In this document: one piece after another, positions 53,127-60,613 of the stretch
Numbering within the stretch: position 1 is the first letter of the stretch
Layout: each line of letters opens with the position of its first letter
NCBI RefSeq assembly: GCF_001426505.1
Contig: NZ_LMEV01000001.1
Coordinates: 499,380-563,379 of the forward strand
DNA: 64,000 nucleotides
Reading direction: 5' to 3'
From: Variovorax sp. Root473
Lineage (GTDB): Bacteria > Pseudomonadota > Gammaproteobacteria > Burkholderiales > Burkholderiaceae_C
Made by a program: the position numbers and the translations under genes
Notes under the pieces: model-generated
The model's database searches: none
What the model was told of the DNA's origin: nothing
What the model saw: only the letters and a program-made list of their open reading frames with translations

Positions 53127-53828
53127 TCAGCCGCACCAGTCCGCAATGCGATGGCTCAGGTCCATCCACAGCGCCTGCAGCGCCACCGCCGCCAGCAACA
53201 CACCCGCCAGCCGCGCGCCCCAGGCTTGTCGCGCCCCGTTGTCGCCCCACCCGCGCAGGCGCTGCCACAGCCACGGCGCGGCGAGCAGCGACACGCTGCT
53301 GCCCAGTGCGAACAGCGCCATCGTCGAGGCGCCCTGCAGCGGGCCGTTGCCCAGCGCGGCCAGCATCAGCGCCGAATAGAGCAGGCCGCAGGGCATTGCC
53401 ACCCAGAGCGCACCCGTGGCGAACACGCCCAGCAGCGAGCCGCCGGCCCTCGGGCGCAGGCGCGCTTCGAGCGCACGCCCGGCGCGCTGCGCCCACAGCG
53501 GCTGCCGGCCCGCAACCGCGAGCATCGCGCCCCAGGCGAGCACGAACACATGCAGCATCACCCACAGCGGCCGCCAGGCCGCGGCCTGCGCGCTGGCGGC
53601 ACCCAGGCCGTGCAGGCTCGCGGCGGCGATGGCACCAGCCGCTGCATAGCTCACCATGCGGCCGAGGTGGAAGGCGAAAGGGGCAATGGCATGCGAAGCC
53701 TGCGATGGCCCACCCACCGGCACGATGCGGATCACCGCGGCCGACACCGCGCCGCACATCGCCACGCAGTGCGGGCCACCCGCGAGGCCCATCAGCAATG
53801 CAGCGCCGGCGAGTGCGGGTGAGTCCAT
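53127..53828 (-). CDS. SafE/UreH-like membrane protein of the cbb3 locus
   Basis: A 233-residue protein with six hydrophobic segments of the sulfite-exporter TauE/SafE-like (cytochrome biogenesis/UreH) class. GGPHCVAMCGAVSAAV near the N-terminus and ALWVAMPCGLLYSALMLAALG in the fourth helix form the Cys-x3-Cys and Met-Pro-Cys signature that suggests copper or thiol handling. In many proteobacteria this gene follows ccoGHIS and is thought to assist cbb3 oxidase copper or heme assembly. The start at 53828 lies four bases after the hemN stop codon. It is the last gene of the cbb3-hemN operon. Confidence 0.82.
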   Translation of the reverse strand: MDSPALAGAALLMGLAGGPHCVAMCGAVSAAVIRIVPVGGPSQASHAIAPFAFHLGRMVSYAAAGAIAAASLHGLGAASAQAAAWRPLWVMLHVFVLAWGAMLAVAGRQPLWAQRAGRALEARLRPRAGGSLLGVFATGALWVAMPCGLLYSALMLAALGNGPLQGASTMALFALGSSVSLLAAPWLWQRLRGWGDNGARQAWGARLAGVLLAAVALQALWMDLSHRIADWCG

Positions 53829-53832
53829 CAGG

Positions 53833-55236
53833 TCAGACGACGCGCGAGAAGCGCGTGCGCGTCGCGGCGCAGTAGCGGTCGAACACCATCGCCACCGCGC
53901 GCACGAGGAACCAGCCCGCCTCGGTGACCTCGATGGCGCGCGGCGACAGGCGCACCAGCCCCTGCTCGGCCATCGGCGCCAGTGCGGCGCGCTCCGGCGC
54001 GAAGTAGTCGGCAAAGGCGATGCCGTGCGCCGCCTCGACGGCGTCGAAGTCCACGCGGCCCCGGCACATCAGCGCCATGATGACCTCGCGGCGCAGCACG
54101 TCGTCGTCCGACAGAGCCAGCCCCTTGACCACGGGCAGGTGGCCCTGGTCGAGCAGCGCGTAATAGTCTTCCAGCGTCTTCGCGTTCTGGCTGTAGGTGG
54201 CGCCCACGCGGCCGATGGCCGACACGCCGAGCGCCACGAGGTCGCCGTCGGGCTGCGTGCTGTAGCCCTGGAAGTCGCGGTGCAGCCGGCCTTCGCGCTT
54301 GGCCACGGCCAGCGGGTCGTCGGGCAGCGCGAAGTGGTCCATGCCGATGTAGACGTAGCCCGCTTCGGTGAGCGCGGCAATCGCGCGCCCCAGCATGCGC
54401 ACGCGCATGGAGGCATCGGGCAGCTCGTCGGCCGCGATGCGCCGCTGCGGCTTGAAACGCTCCGGCAGGTGGGCGTAGGCATACAGCGCGATGCGGTCGG
54501 GCCGCAGGTCGCGGATCTGCGCGAGCGTGCGCTCGAACGAGGTGTCGTTCTGGCGCGGCAGGCCGTAGATCAGGTCGACGTTGATCGAGCGAAAGCCCAG
54601 CGCGCGCGCCGTGTCCATCAGCGCGAAGACCTGCGCCGCAGGCTGGATGCGGTGCACGGCCTGCTGCACGGCGGGGTCGAAGTCCTGCACACCGAAGCTC
54701 AGGCGGTTGAAGCCGAGCGCGGCCAGCGCCGCGAGGCGCTTTGCATCGACGGTGCGCGGGTCGATCTCGATCGACTGCTCACCGCCCGGCACGAAGGCGA
54801 ACGCGCGGCGCAGCATCGCGACCAGCTCGCCCAGTTCCTCGTCGTCCAGGAAGGTCGGTGTGCCGCCGCCCAGGTGCAGCTGGCCGACAGGCGCACCGGG
54901 CCCGAGCTGCGCGACCTGCAGCGCCACTTCGCGCGCCAGGTACTCGAGGTACTGCCGCCCGCGCTCGCGGTGCTTCGTGACGACCTTGTTGCAGGCGCAG
55001 TAGTAGCACAGCGATTCGCAGAACGGGATGTGCACGTACAGCGAGAGCGGCTCGCTCGCCGTGTCCGCATCGCGCCGTTGGTGCAGCACCTGCGCGTAGT
55101 CACCGGCGCCAAAGCTGTCGGCAAAGCGGTCCGCCGTGGGGTACGAGGTGTAGCGAGGGCCGGGCACGTCGAAGCGGCGCAGCAGTTCGACGGGCAGCAC
55201 GGAGGGCGTGGCGGGAATGGCAAGGGCGAGCGTCAT
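53833..55236 (-). CDS. hemN: Oxygen-independent coproporphyrinogen III oxidase
   Basis: A 467-residue radical-SAM enzyme that converts coproporphyrinogen III to protoporphyrinogen IX without O2. PGPRYTSYPTADRF is the HemN-specific start, the cluster-binding sequence is HIPFCESLCYYCACNKV (C-x3-C-x2-C), HLGGGTPTFL is the SAM motif, and SFGVQDFDPAVQQAVHRIQP is also diagnostic. It distinguishes true HemN from HemW. Its location inside the cbb3 operon joins heme supply to oxidase assembly under low oxygen. The start overlaps the stop of the 80-residue upstream gene by four bases. Confidence 0.96.
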   Translation of the reverse strand: MTLALAIPATPSVLPVELLRRFDVPGPRYTSYPTADRFADSFGAGDYAQVLHQRRDADTASEPLSLYVHIPFCESLCYYCACNKVVTKHRERGRQYLEYLAREVALQVAQLGPGAPVGQLHLGGGTPTFLDDEELGELVAMLRRAFAFVPGGEQSIEIDPRTVDAKRLAALAALGFNRLSFGVQDFDPAVQQAVHRIQPAAQVFALMDTARALGFRSINVDLIYGLPRQNDTSFERTLAQIRDLRPDRIALYAYAHLPERFKPQRRIAADELPDASMRVRMLGRAIAALTEAGYVYIGMDHFALPDDPLAVAKREGRLHRDFQGYSTQPDGDLVALGVSAIGRVGATYSQNAKTLEDYYALLDQGHLPVVKGLALSDDDVLRREVIMALMCRGRVDFDAVEAAHGIAFADYFAPERAALAPMAEQGLVRLSPRAIEVTEAGWFLVRAVAMVFDRYCAATRTRFSRVV

Positions 55237-55475
55237 TGCGCGGTCTCTTTCTCTGACGGCAGTGCCAGCAGCGTGGTGCACGCGCTCGAGGCCGCTGCCA
55301 TCAGCCAGAACACGAAGAAGGACACGGTGTAGATGCCCTGGCGCGACAGGCGCAGTGCGTCGGCGCCGCAGTACGAGTGGATCGGGTCGATCAGCGCGAA
55401 CACCAGCACCTCCATGCCGCAGGCGACGAGGAACGACGGCCACAGGATGCCGGCGATGCGGCGCACGGCGCTCAC
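55233..55475 (-). CDS. Small two-helix membrane protein between ccoH and hemN
   Basis: An 80-residue protein, starting at GTG, with two transmembrane segments: ILWPSFLVACGMEVLVFALI and YTVSFFVFWLMAAASSACTTLLAL, joined by DPIHSYCGADALRLSRQGI. Cysteines occur at three points. It overlaps ccoH (GTGA) and hemN by four bases each, so it is translationally coupled to both. Function is not established; its place in the operon suggests a role in cbb3 assembly or heme delivery. Confidence 0.75.
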   Translation of the reverse strand: MSAVRRIAGILWPSFLVACGMEVLVFALIDPIHSYCGADALRLSRQGIYTVSFFVFWLMAAASSACTTLLALPSEKETAQ

Positions 55476-55762
55476 TGCGCACCCCGCTTGGGAGCCGGCA
55501 CATCGCTTTCAGGCGTCGCCGCGTGGTTGCGTCCGGCCTGCGCCGGCATCAGTTTCTTGTCGGCGAGCGTGCGGTTGATCTCGATGCCTTCGCGGTAGTA
55601 GTCCTCGGACACCAGCACCTCAGGGGTGCGCAGCGCCAGCCAGACGGTCGCGATGCTCGCGAGCACCACGACGGCGGGCCCTGCGATCACCAGCCAGACC
55701 AGCGGGTAGCGCCACCAGGGGCCGGAGGTCGCGGGCGCGTTCATCGGCAGGGCGTTGTTCAT
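55472..55762 (-). CDS. ccoH: FixH/CcoH family protein, cbb3 oxidase assembly
   Basis: A 96-residue single-pass protein. The transmembrane helix is WWRYPLVWLVIAGPAVVVLASIATVWLAL, given here as its central part WLVIAGPAVVVLASIATVWL, followed by EVLVSEDYYREGIEINRTLA, the FixH motif. The C-terminal periplasmic part is shorter than in rhizobial FixH, as usual in betaproteobacteria. CcoH associates with CcoP and other subunits during cbb3 assembly. It lies 11 bases after ccoG. Confidence 0.88.
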   Translation of the reverse strand: MNNALPMNAPATSGPWWRYPLVWLVIAGPAVVVLASIATVWLALRTPEVLVSEDYYREGIEINRTLADKKLMPAQAGRNHAATPESDVPAPKRGAQ

Positions 55763-55773
55763 GGGAAGACCTT

Positions 55774-57198
55774 TCAGCGCGGCACCAGGAAGACCGCTTT
55801 TTCGGAAACCTGCGCCGCACCATCCACCTGCCGGATGTCGAAGTGCACCGTGTGCGAACCGGCCGGCGCGGCGCCATAAGGCACCTGCAGCCGCACGGCC
55901 ACCCAGCGCGCCTGCGCGGGCTCGACCTCGACGGCCTCGCCGGGCGACTCGCTCAGCCCGTCGATGCCGCGCGCGGCGATGCGGTAGTGCTGCGTGCGCT
56001 CGGTCGCGTTCATGATCTGCAGCCGGTAGACGTTCTCCAGCCGCCCGCCCTCGACGATGCGCGCCAGCGAGGCACGGTCGCGCACCACGTCCACCTTCAG
56101 CGGCGTGCGCACGACCAGGCTGGCGAGCAGGCCCGCCACCAGCAGCGCGAGCAACGCGGTGTAGATCAATACGCGCGGTCGCAGCACGCGGCGCCACAGC
56201 TGCCGGCGCGACCAGCCGGCTTCCATGCCGTTCTGCGTGTCGTAGCGGATGAGGCGCGGCGCGTAGCCCATCTTGTCCATCACGCTGTCGCAGGCGTCCA
56301 CGCACAGGCCGCAGCCGATGCACTCGTACTGCAGGCCCTGGCGGATGTCGATGCCCGTGGGGCACACCTGCACGCACAGGCTGCAGTCGATGCAATCGCC
56401 CAGGGCGGCGCTGCGCGGGTCGACATTCTTGCGGCGCGGTGCGCGCGGCTCGCCGCGCTGCGGGTCATAGCTGACGATGAGCGTGTCGCGATCGAACATG
56501 GCGCTCTGGAAGCGCGCGTAGGGGCACATGTACTTGCACACCTGCTCGCGCATGAAGCCGGCGTTGCCGTAGGTGGCAAAGCCGTAGAAGAACACCCAGA
56601 ACACTTCCCACGAGCCCATCTGCGTCTGCAGGAAGGCCATGCCCAGCTCGCGGATGGGCGTGAAGTAGCCCACGAAGGTGAAGCCGGTCCACAGCGCGAT
56701 GCCGATCCAGACGATGTGCTTGAAGGCCTTCTTCACCAGCTTCTCGAGCGAGAACCCGCCGGCGTCGAGGCGGATGCGCGCGCTGCGATTGCCTTCGATG
56801 CGCTGTTCCACCCACAGGAACATCTCGGTGTAGACGGTCTGCGGGCAGGCGTAGCCGCACCACAGGCGCCCGGCCACGGCCGTGAAGAGAAAAAGGGAGA
56901 GCGCGCTGATCACCAGCAGGCCCGACAGGTAGATCAGGTCCTGCGGGTACAGCACCAGCCCGAAGATATAGAAACGCCGCGCGGCCAGGTCGAACAGCAC
57001 CATCTGCCGCTCGCCCCATTCCACCCAGGGCATGCCGTAGAACACCAGCTGCGTGAGAAAGACCATGGCCCAGCGCCAGCGCGCGAACAGGCCCTGCACG
57101 CTGCGCGGGTAGATCTTCTTCGTCGCCTCGTACAGGCCGACCTCCGGCGCGGCGGCGGGCGGCGCGCTCGCGATCGGGATGACCGTCTTTCGCGTCAT
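55774..57198 (-). CDS. ccoG: CcoG/FixG/RdxA, polyferredoxin for cbb3 copper delivery
   Basis: A 474-residue membrane protein. Hydrophobic helices precede the cytoplasmic ferredoxin-like domain with CGYACPQT, CKYMCPYARFQ, CIDCSLCVQVCPTG and CIGCGLCVDACD. The last two are the [4Fe-4S] motifs. A C-terminal helix (VLIYTALLALLVAGLLASLVV) is followed by an immunoglobulin-like periplasmic domain (IMNATERTQHYRIAARGIDGL). CcoG reduces Cu(II) for incorporation into CcoN. The ATG at 57198 overlaps the ccoP stop by four bases. Confidence 0.94.
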   Translation of the reverse strand: MTRKTVIPIASAPPAAAPEVGLYEATKKIYPRSVQGLFARWRWAMVFLTQLVFYGMPWVEWGERQMVLFDLAARRFYIFGLVLYPQDLIYLSGLLVISALSLFLFTAVAGRLWCGYACPQTVYTEMFLWVEQRIEGNRSARIRLDAGGFSLEKLVKKAFKHIVWIGIALWTGFTFVGYFTPIRELGMAFLQTQMGSWEVFWVFFYGFATYGNAGFMREQVCKYMCPYARFQSAMFDRDTLIVSYDPQRGEPRAPRRKNVDPRSAALGDCIDCSLCVQVCPTGIDIRQGLQYECIGCGLCVDACDSVMDKMGYAPRLIRYDTQNGMEAGWSRRQLWRRVLRPRVLIYTALLALLVAGLLASLVVRTPLKVDVVRDRASLARIVEGGRLENVYRLQIMNATERTQHYRIAARGIDGLSESPGEAVEVEPAQARWVAVRLQVPYGAAPAGSHTVHFDIRQVDGAAQVSEKAVFLVPR

Positions 57199-58109
57199 GG
57201 CGTCCCGGTCGCAGGGTTGGACATGCCCCACACGTACGAGGCCAGCAGCTTGATCTGCGCCTCGGTCAGGCGGCCTTCCTGCGCGGGCATGGCGCTGTGC
57301 TTGCCCTCGTTGACGATCTGCATGATGGCGGCCTCGCCGTAGCCGTGCAGCCAGATGCGGTCGTTCAGGCGCGGCGCGCCCAGCGCGGGGTTGCCCACGC
57401 CGCCGATGCCGTGGCAGGCCGCGCAGGCGGCGAACTTGGGCTTGCCCAGGCCCGCGCGCACCGAGTCGTGCGGCTCGCCCGACAGGCTCAGCACGTAGTT
57501 GGCGACGTTCTTCACGTCGTCGGGCGTGCCGACCATCGCGGCGGCCGGCGGCATGGTGCCGATGCGGCCCTTGGTGATCGACTCGACGATCTTGTCGGGC
57601 GTGCCGCCGTGCAGCCAGTCGGCGTCGGTGAGGTTGGGAAAGCCCTTGCTGCCGCGCGCGTCGGAGCCGTGGCACTGCGCGCAGTTGTTCATGAACAGGC
57701 GCTCGCCGATGGCGCGGGCCTGCGGGTCGCGCGCGGCTTCTTCGATCGGCATGGGCGCATAGCGTGCGTACACCGGTTCCAGCGCCTGCGTGGCCTTGGC
57801 CACGTCCTGCTGGTACTCGGCGCGCGAACTCCAGTCGTTCGTGCCGGCGAAGCTGCCCAGGCCCGGGAACACGGCCAGGTAGCCGAGCGAGAAGACGATG
57901 GTCAGCACGAACAGGCCCACCCACCACAGCGGCAGCGGGTTGTTGGCTTCGCGCAGGTCTTCGTCCCACACGTGGCCGGTGGTGTTGTCGGCATCCGAGG
58001 CCACGCGCTTGCGCGCCGTGAGCCACAAGAGCAGCACGCACCCCAGGATGCTCAGCAGCGAGGCCCCGGCCACGTAGCTGGACCAGAAGTGACTGATGAA
58101 ATCGCTCAT
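57195..58109 (-). CDS. ccoP: cbb3 cytochrome c oxidase diheme subunit
   Basis: A 304-residue membrane-anchored diheme cytochrome c. Two N-terminal transmembrane segments (SLLSILGCVLLLWLTA and WWVGLFVLTIVFSLGYLAVF) flank the FixP-specific TGHVWDEDLREANNPLPLWW, cited in part as WDEDLREANNPLPLWW. The heme sites are CAQCHGSDARGSKGFPNLTD and CAACHGIGGVGNPALGAPRL. It passes electrons from CcoO or soluble cytochromes to CcoN. Confidence 0.95.
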   Translation of the reverse strand: MSDFISHFWSSYVAGASLLSILGCVLLLWLTARKRVASDADNTTGHVWDEDLREANNPLPLWWVGLFVLTIVFSLGYLAVFPGLGSFAGTNDWSSRAEYQQDVAKATQALEPVYARYAPMPIEEAARDPQARAIGERLFMNNCAQCHGSDARGSKGFPNLTDADWLHGGTPDKIVESITKGRIGTMPPAAAMVGTPDDVKNVANYVLSLSGEPHDSVRAGLGKPKFAACAACHGIGGVGNPALGAPRLNDRIWLHGYGEAAIMQIVNEGKHSAMPAQEGRLTEAQIKLLASYVWGMSNPATGTP

Positions 58110-58122
58110 CGTGGGCTCCCCG

Positions 58123-58263
58123 TCAGTCTTGCTCGAAGGGCAGGCGTGCCGCTTCGGCGAAGCGCTGCGTGTTGCGGCGCGAAAACGCCCAGGCCACGAT
58201 GCCGATGAAGACGACGAAGCAGGCGATGGTGGCGGCGATGCGCAGGGTGGTGATGTCGGTCAT
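58123..58263 (-). CDS. ccoQ: cbb3 oxidase subunit IV (CcoQ/FixQ)
   Basis: A 46-residue one-helix protein, MTDITTLRIAATIACFVVFIG in its first half, ending AFSRRNTQRFAEAARLPFEQD. CcoQ stabilises CcoP binding to the NO core. It lies between ccoO and ccoP, 13-23 bases from each, the standard position. Confidence 0.88.
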   Translation of the reverse strand: MTDITTLRIAATIACFVVFIGIVAWAFSRRNTQRFAEAARLPFEQD

Positions 58264-58286
58264 GGGGCGTTGCCTGTTCTTTCTTC

Positions 58287-58931
58287 TTACTTGAGCGCCA
58301 GGCCCAGCGACTGCAGGTAGGCCACGGTGGCGTCCATGTCGGTCTTGCCGGCCACCTCGTCGGCGGCCCTGGCGATCTCTTCGTCGGTGTAGGGCACGCC
58401 GACCTTGCGCAGCGCGCGCATGTGGGTGGCGATGCTGCCGCCGTCGACCAGCCCTTTCTCCAGCCACGGGTAGGCCGGCATGTTCGACTCGGGCACGAGG
58501 TCGCGCGGGTTGTTCAGGTGGATGCGGTGCCACTCGTCGCTGTACTTGCCGCCCACGCGGTGCAGGTCAGGACCGGTTCGCTTGCTGCCCCACTGGAAGG
58601 GGTGGTCGTACACGAACTCCCCAGCCACCGAATAGTGGCCGTAGCGCAGCGTCTCCGAGCGGAAGGGGCGGATCATCTGCGAGTGGCAGTTGTAGCAACC
58701 CTCGCGCAGGTACACGTCGCGGCCGGCCAGCTGCAGCGGCGTGAGCGGCTTCACACCCTCCACGGCCTCGGTGGTCGACTTCTGGAAGAACAGCGGCACG
58801 ATCTCCACGAGGCCGCCGATGGCCACCACCAGCAGGATCAGCACGATCATCAGCAAGTTGTTGGTCTCGACCTTCTCGTGCGTGAAGCCGGTGGCGGCGG
58901 GCGCGGAATTCTTGTTGTCAGGTGCGTTCAT
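58287..58931 (-). CDS. ccoO: cbb3 cytochrome c oxidase monoheme subunit
   Basis: A 214-residue protein with one N-terminal transmembrane helix ([24 protein letters not shown]) and a heme c motif [16 protein letters not shown], plus the CcoO-specific [24 protein letters not shown], cited as [16 protein letters not shown]. The axial methionine is in [11 protein letters not shown]. It lies 26 bases after ccoN. Confidence 0.96.
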   Translation of the reverse strand: MNAPDNKNSAPAATGFTHEKVETNNLLMIVLILLVVAIGGLVEIVPLFFQKSTTEAVEGVKPLTPLQLAGRDVYLREGCYNCHSQMIRPFRSETLRYGHYSVAGEFVYDHPFQWGSKRTGPDLHRVGGKYSDEWHRIHLNNPRDLVPESNMPAYPWLEKGLVDGGSIATHMRALRKVGVPYTDEEIARAADEVAGKTDMDATVAYLQSLGLALK

Positions 58932-58957
58932 CGTGCGTCCTCAAAGGCTTCGTGGCT

Positions 58958-60400
58958 TCAGGCGTGGGCGGCGGCAACGGCCGGGATTTCGGCGCGCACC
59001 GAGCGCCCGGTGATCACGGTCATCCAGACGTTCCAGGCCATGACCAGCATGCCGCCCAGGTAGAGCACGCCGCCGATCACGCGCACCAGGTAGTAGGGGA
59101 AGGTGGCCTTCACGCCCTCGACGAATGTGTAGGTCAGCGTGCCGTCGGTGTTGATCTCGCGCCACATGAGGCCCTGCATCACGCCGGCGATCCACATCGC
59201 GGCGATGTACAGCACGATGCCGATGGTGGCCATCCAGAAGTGCACGTCGATGGCCTTCACGCTGTACATGGCAAGGCGGCCGTACATGCGCGGGATCAGG
59301 TAGTACAGCGAGCCCATGGTGATGAAGCCCACCCAGCCCAGCGCGCCGGAATGCACGTGGCCCACGGTCCAGTCGGTGTAGTGGCTCAGCGCGTTGACGG
59401 TCTTGATCGACATCAGCGGGCCTTCGAAGGTCGACATGCCGTAGAACGACAGCGCGACGATCAGGAAGCGCAGGATCGGGTCGGTGCGCAGCTTGTGCCA
59501 GGCGCCCGAGAGCGTCATCACGCCGTTGATCATGCCGCCCCAGCTGGGCGCCAGCAGGATCAGCGAGAACACCATGCCCAGCGACTGCGTCCAGTCAGGC
59601 AGCGCGGTGTAGTGCAGGTGGTGCGGGCCGGCCCACATGTAGGTGAAGATCAGCGCCCAGAAGTGCACGATCGACAGCCGGTACGAGTACACCGGGCGCC
59701 CCGCCTGCTTGGGGATGTAGTAGTACATCATTCCCAGGAAGCCGGCCGTGAGGAAGAAGCCCACGGCGTTGTGGCCGTACCACCACTGCACCATTGCGTC
59801 CTGCACGCCGGCGTAGGCCGAGTAGCTCTTCATCCAGCCGGCCGGAATGGCCGCGCTGTTGACGATGTGCAGCAGCGCCACCGCGATGATGAAGGCGCCG
59901 TAGAACCAGTTGGCCACGTAGATGTGGCGCACCTTGCGCAGGCCGATGGTGCCGAAGAACACGATGGCGTAGGCCACCCAGACCACGGCGATCAGGATGT
60001 CGATGGGCCACTCGAGTTCCGCGTATTCCTTGCCGCTGGTGTAGCCCAGCGGCAGGCTGACGGCCGCGACAACGATCACCAGCTGCCAGCCCCAGAACAC
60101 GAACGAGGCCAGCGCCGGCGCGAACAGCCGCACCTGGCAGGTGCGCTGCACGACGTGGAAGCTCGTGGCCATGAGCGCGCAGCCGCCGAAGGCGAAGATC
60201 ACGGCGTTGGTGTGCAGCGGACGCAGGCGGCCGTAGCTGAGCCAGGGGATGCCGAGGTTGAGTTCGGGCCAGGTCAGCTGCGAGGCGATGATCACGCCGA
60301 CCAGCATGCCGACCACCCCCCAGACCACCGACATGAGTGCGAACTGCCGCACGACGGTGTCGTCGTAGATGGCCGCTGGAGGGTGCGTGGTCTGCTGCAT
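58958..60400 (-). CDS. ccoN: cbb3 cytochrome c oxidase catalytic subunit
   Basis: A 480-residue heme-copper oxidase core subunit with about 12-14 transmembrane helices. Histidine ligands are in [40 protein letters not shown] (copper-B and tyrosine region), [20 protein letters not shown] and [18 protein letters not shown]. The [10 protein letters not shown] sequence is typical of C-family oxidases. It reduces O2 with high affinity and pumps protons. A perfect FNR box lies 58 bases upstream, so induction at low oxygen is expected. Confidence 0.97.
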   Translation of the reverse strand: MQQTTHPPAAIYDDTVVRQFALMSVVWGVVGMLVGVIIASQLTWPELNLGIPWLSYGRLRPLHTNAVIFAFGGCALMATSFHVVQRTCQVRLFAPALASFVFWGWQLVIVVAAVSLPLGYTSGKEYAELEWPIDILIAVVWVAYAIVFFGTIGLRKVRHIYVANWFYGAFIIAVALLHIVNSAAIPAGWMKSYSAYAGVQDAMVQWWYGHNAVGFFLTAGFLGMMYYYIPKQAGRPVYSYRLSIVHFWALIFTYMWAGPHHLHYTALPDWTQSLGMVFSLILLAPSWGGMINGVMTLSGAWHKLRTDPILRFLIVALSFYGMSTFEGPLMSIKTVNALSHYTDWTVGHVHSGALGWVGFITMGSLYYLIPRMYGRLAMYSVKAIDVHFWMATIGIVLYIAAMWIAGVMQGLMWREINTDGTLTYTFVEGVKATFPYYLVRVIGGVLYLGGMLVMAWNVWMTVITGRSVRAEIPAVAAAHA

Positions 60401-60457
60401 CGTGGTGCCCGTTGATGTGGTTGCCGGGCAGTGTCCTTTGGCTATTGCTGCCCAGGC

Positions 60458-60471
60458 TTGATGCAGATCAA
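60458..60471. promoter_or_regulatory. FNR/Anr box upstream of ccoN
   Basis: TTGATGCAGATCAA is a perfect TTGAT-N4-ATCAA site, centred about 64 bases ahead of ccoN in the 75-base gap after ccoS. It indicates a second promoter inside the ccoIS-NOQPGH cluster. Confidence 0.9.
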
Positions 60472-60475
60472 GGTG

Positions 60476-60613
60476 TCAGTCGTTGTTCAAAATCCGGTCG
60501 CCTTCGACCTCGATGTCCTCGAACTGGCCGCGCTCGATGGCCCACCAGAGCCCGCCCAGAATGACGAGCACGAGCATCACCGACAACGGCACGAGCAGGA
60601 ACAACACGTCCAT
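60476..60613 (-). CDS. ccoS: cbb3 oxidase assembly protein CcoS
   Basis: A 45-residue protein with one transmembrane helix (LFLLVPLSVMLVLVILGGLWWAI), followed by ERGQFEDIEVEGDRILNND, whose D-E-x-G-x-R-I-L is typical of CcoS. It is needed for cofactor insertion into CcoN. Its ATG overlaps the ccoI stop codon. Confidence 0.92.
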   Translation of the reverse strand: MDVLFLLVPLSVMLVLVILGGLWWAIERGQFEDIEVEGDRILNND

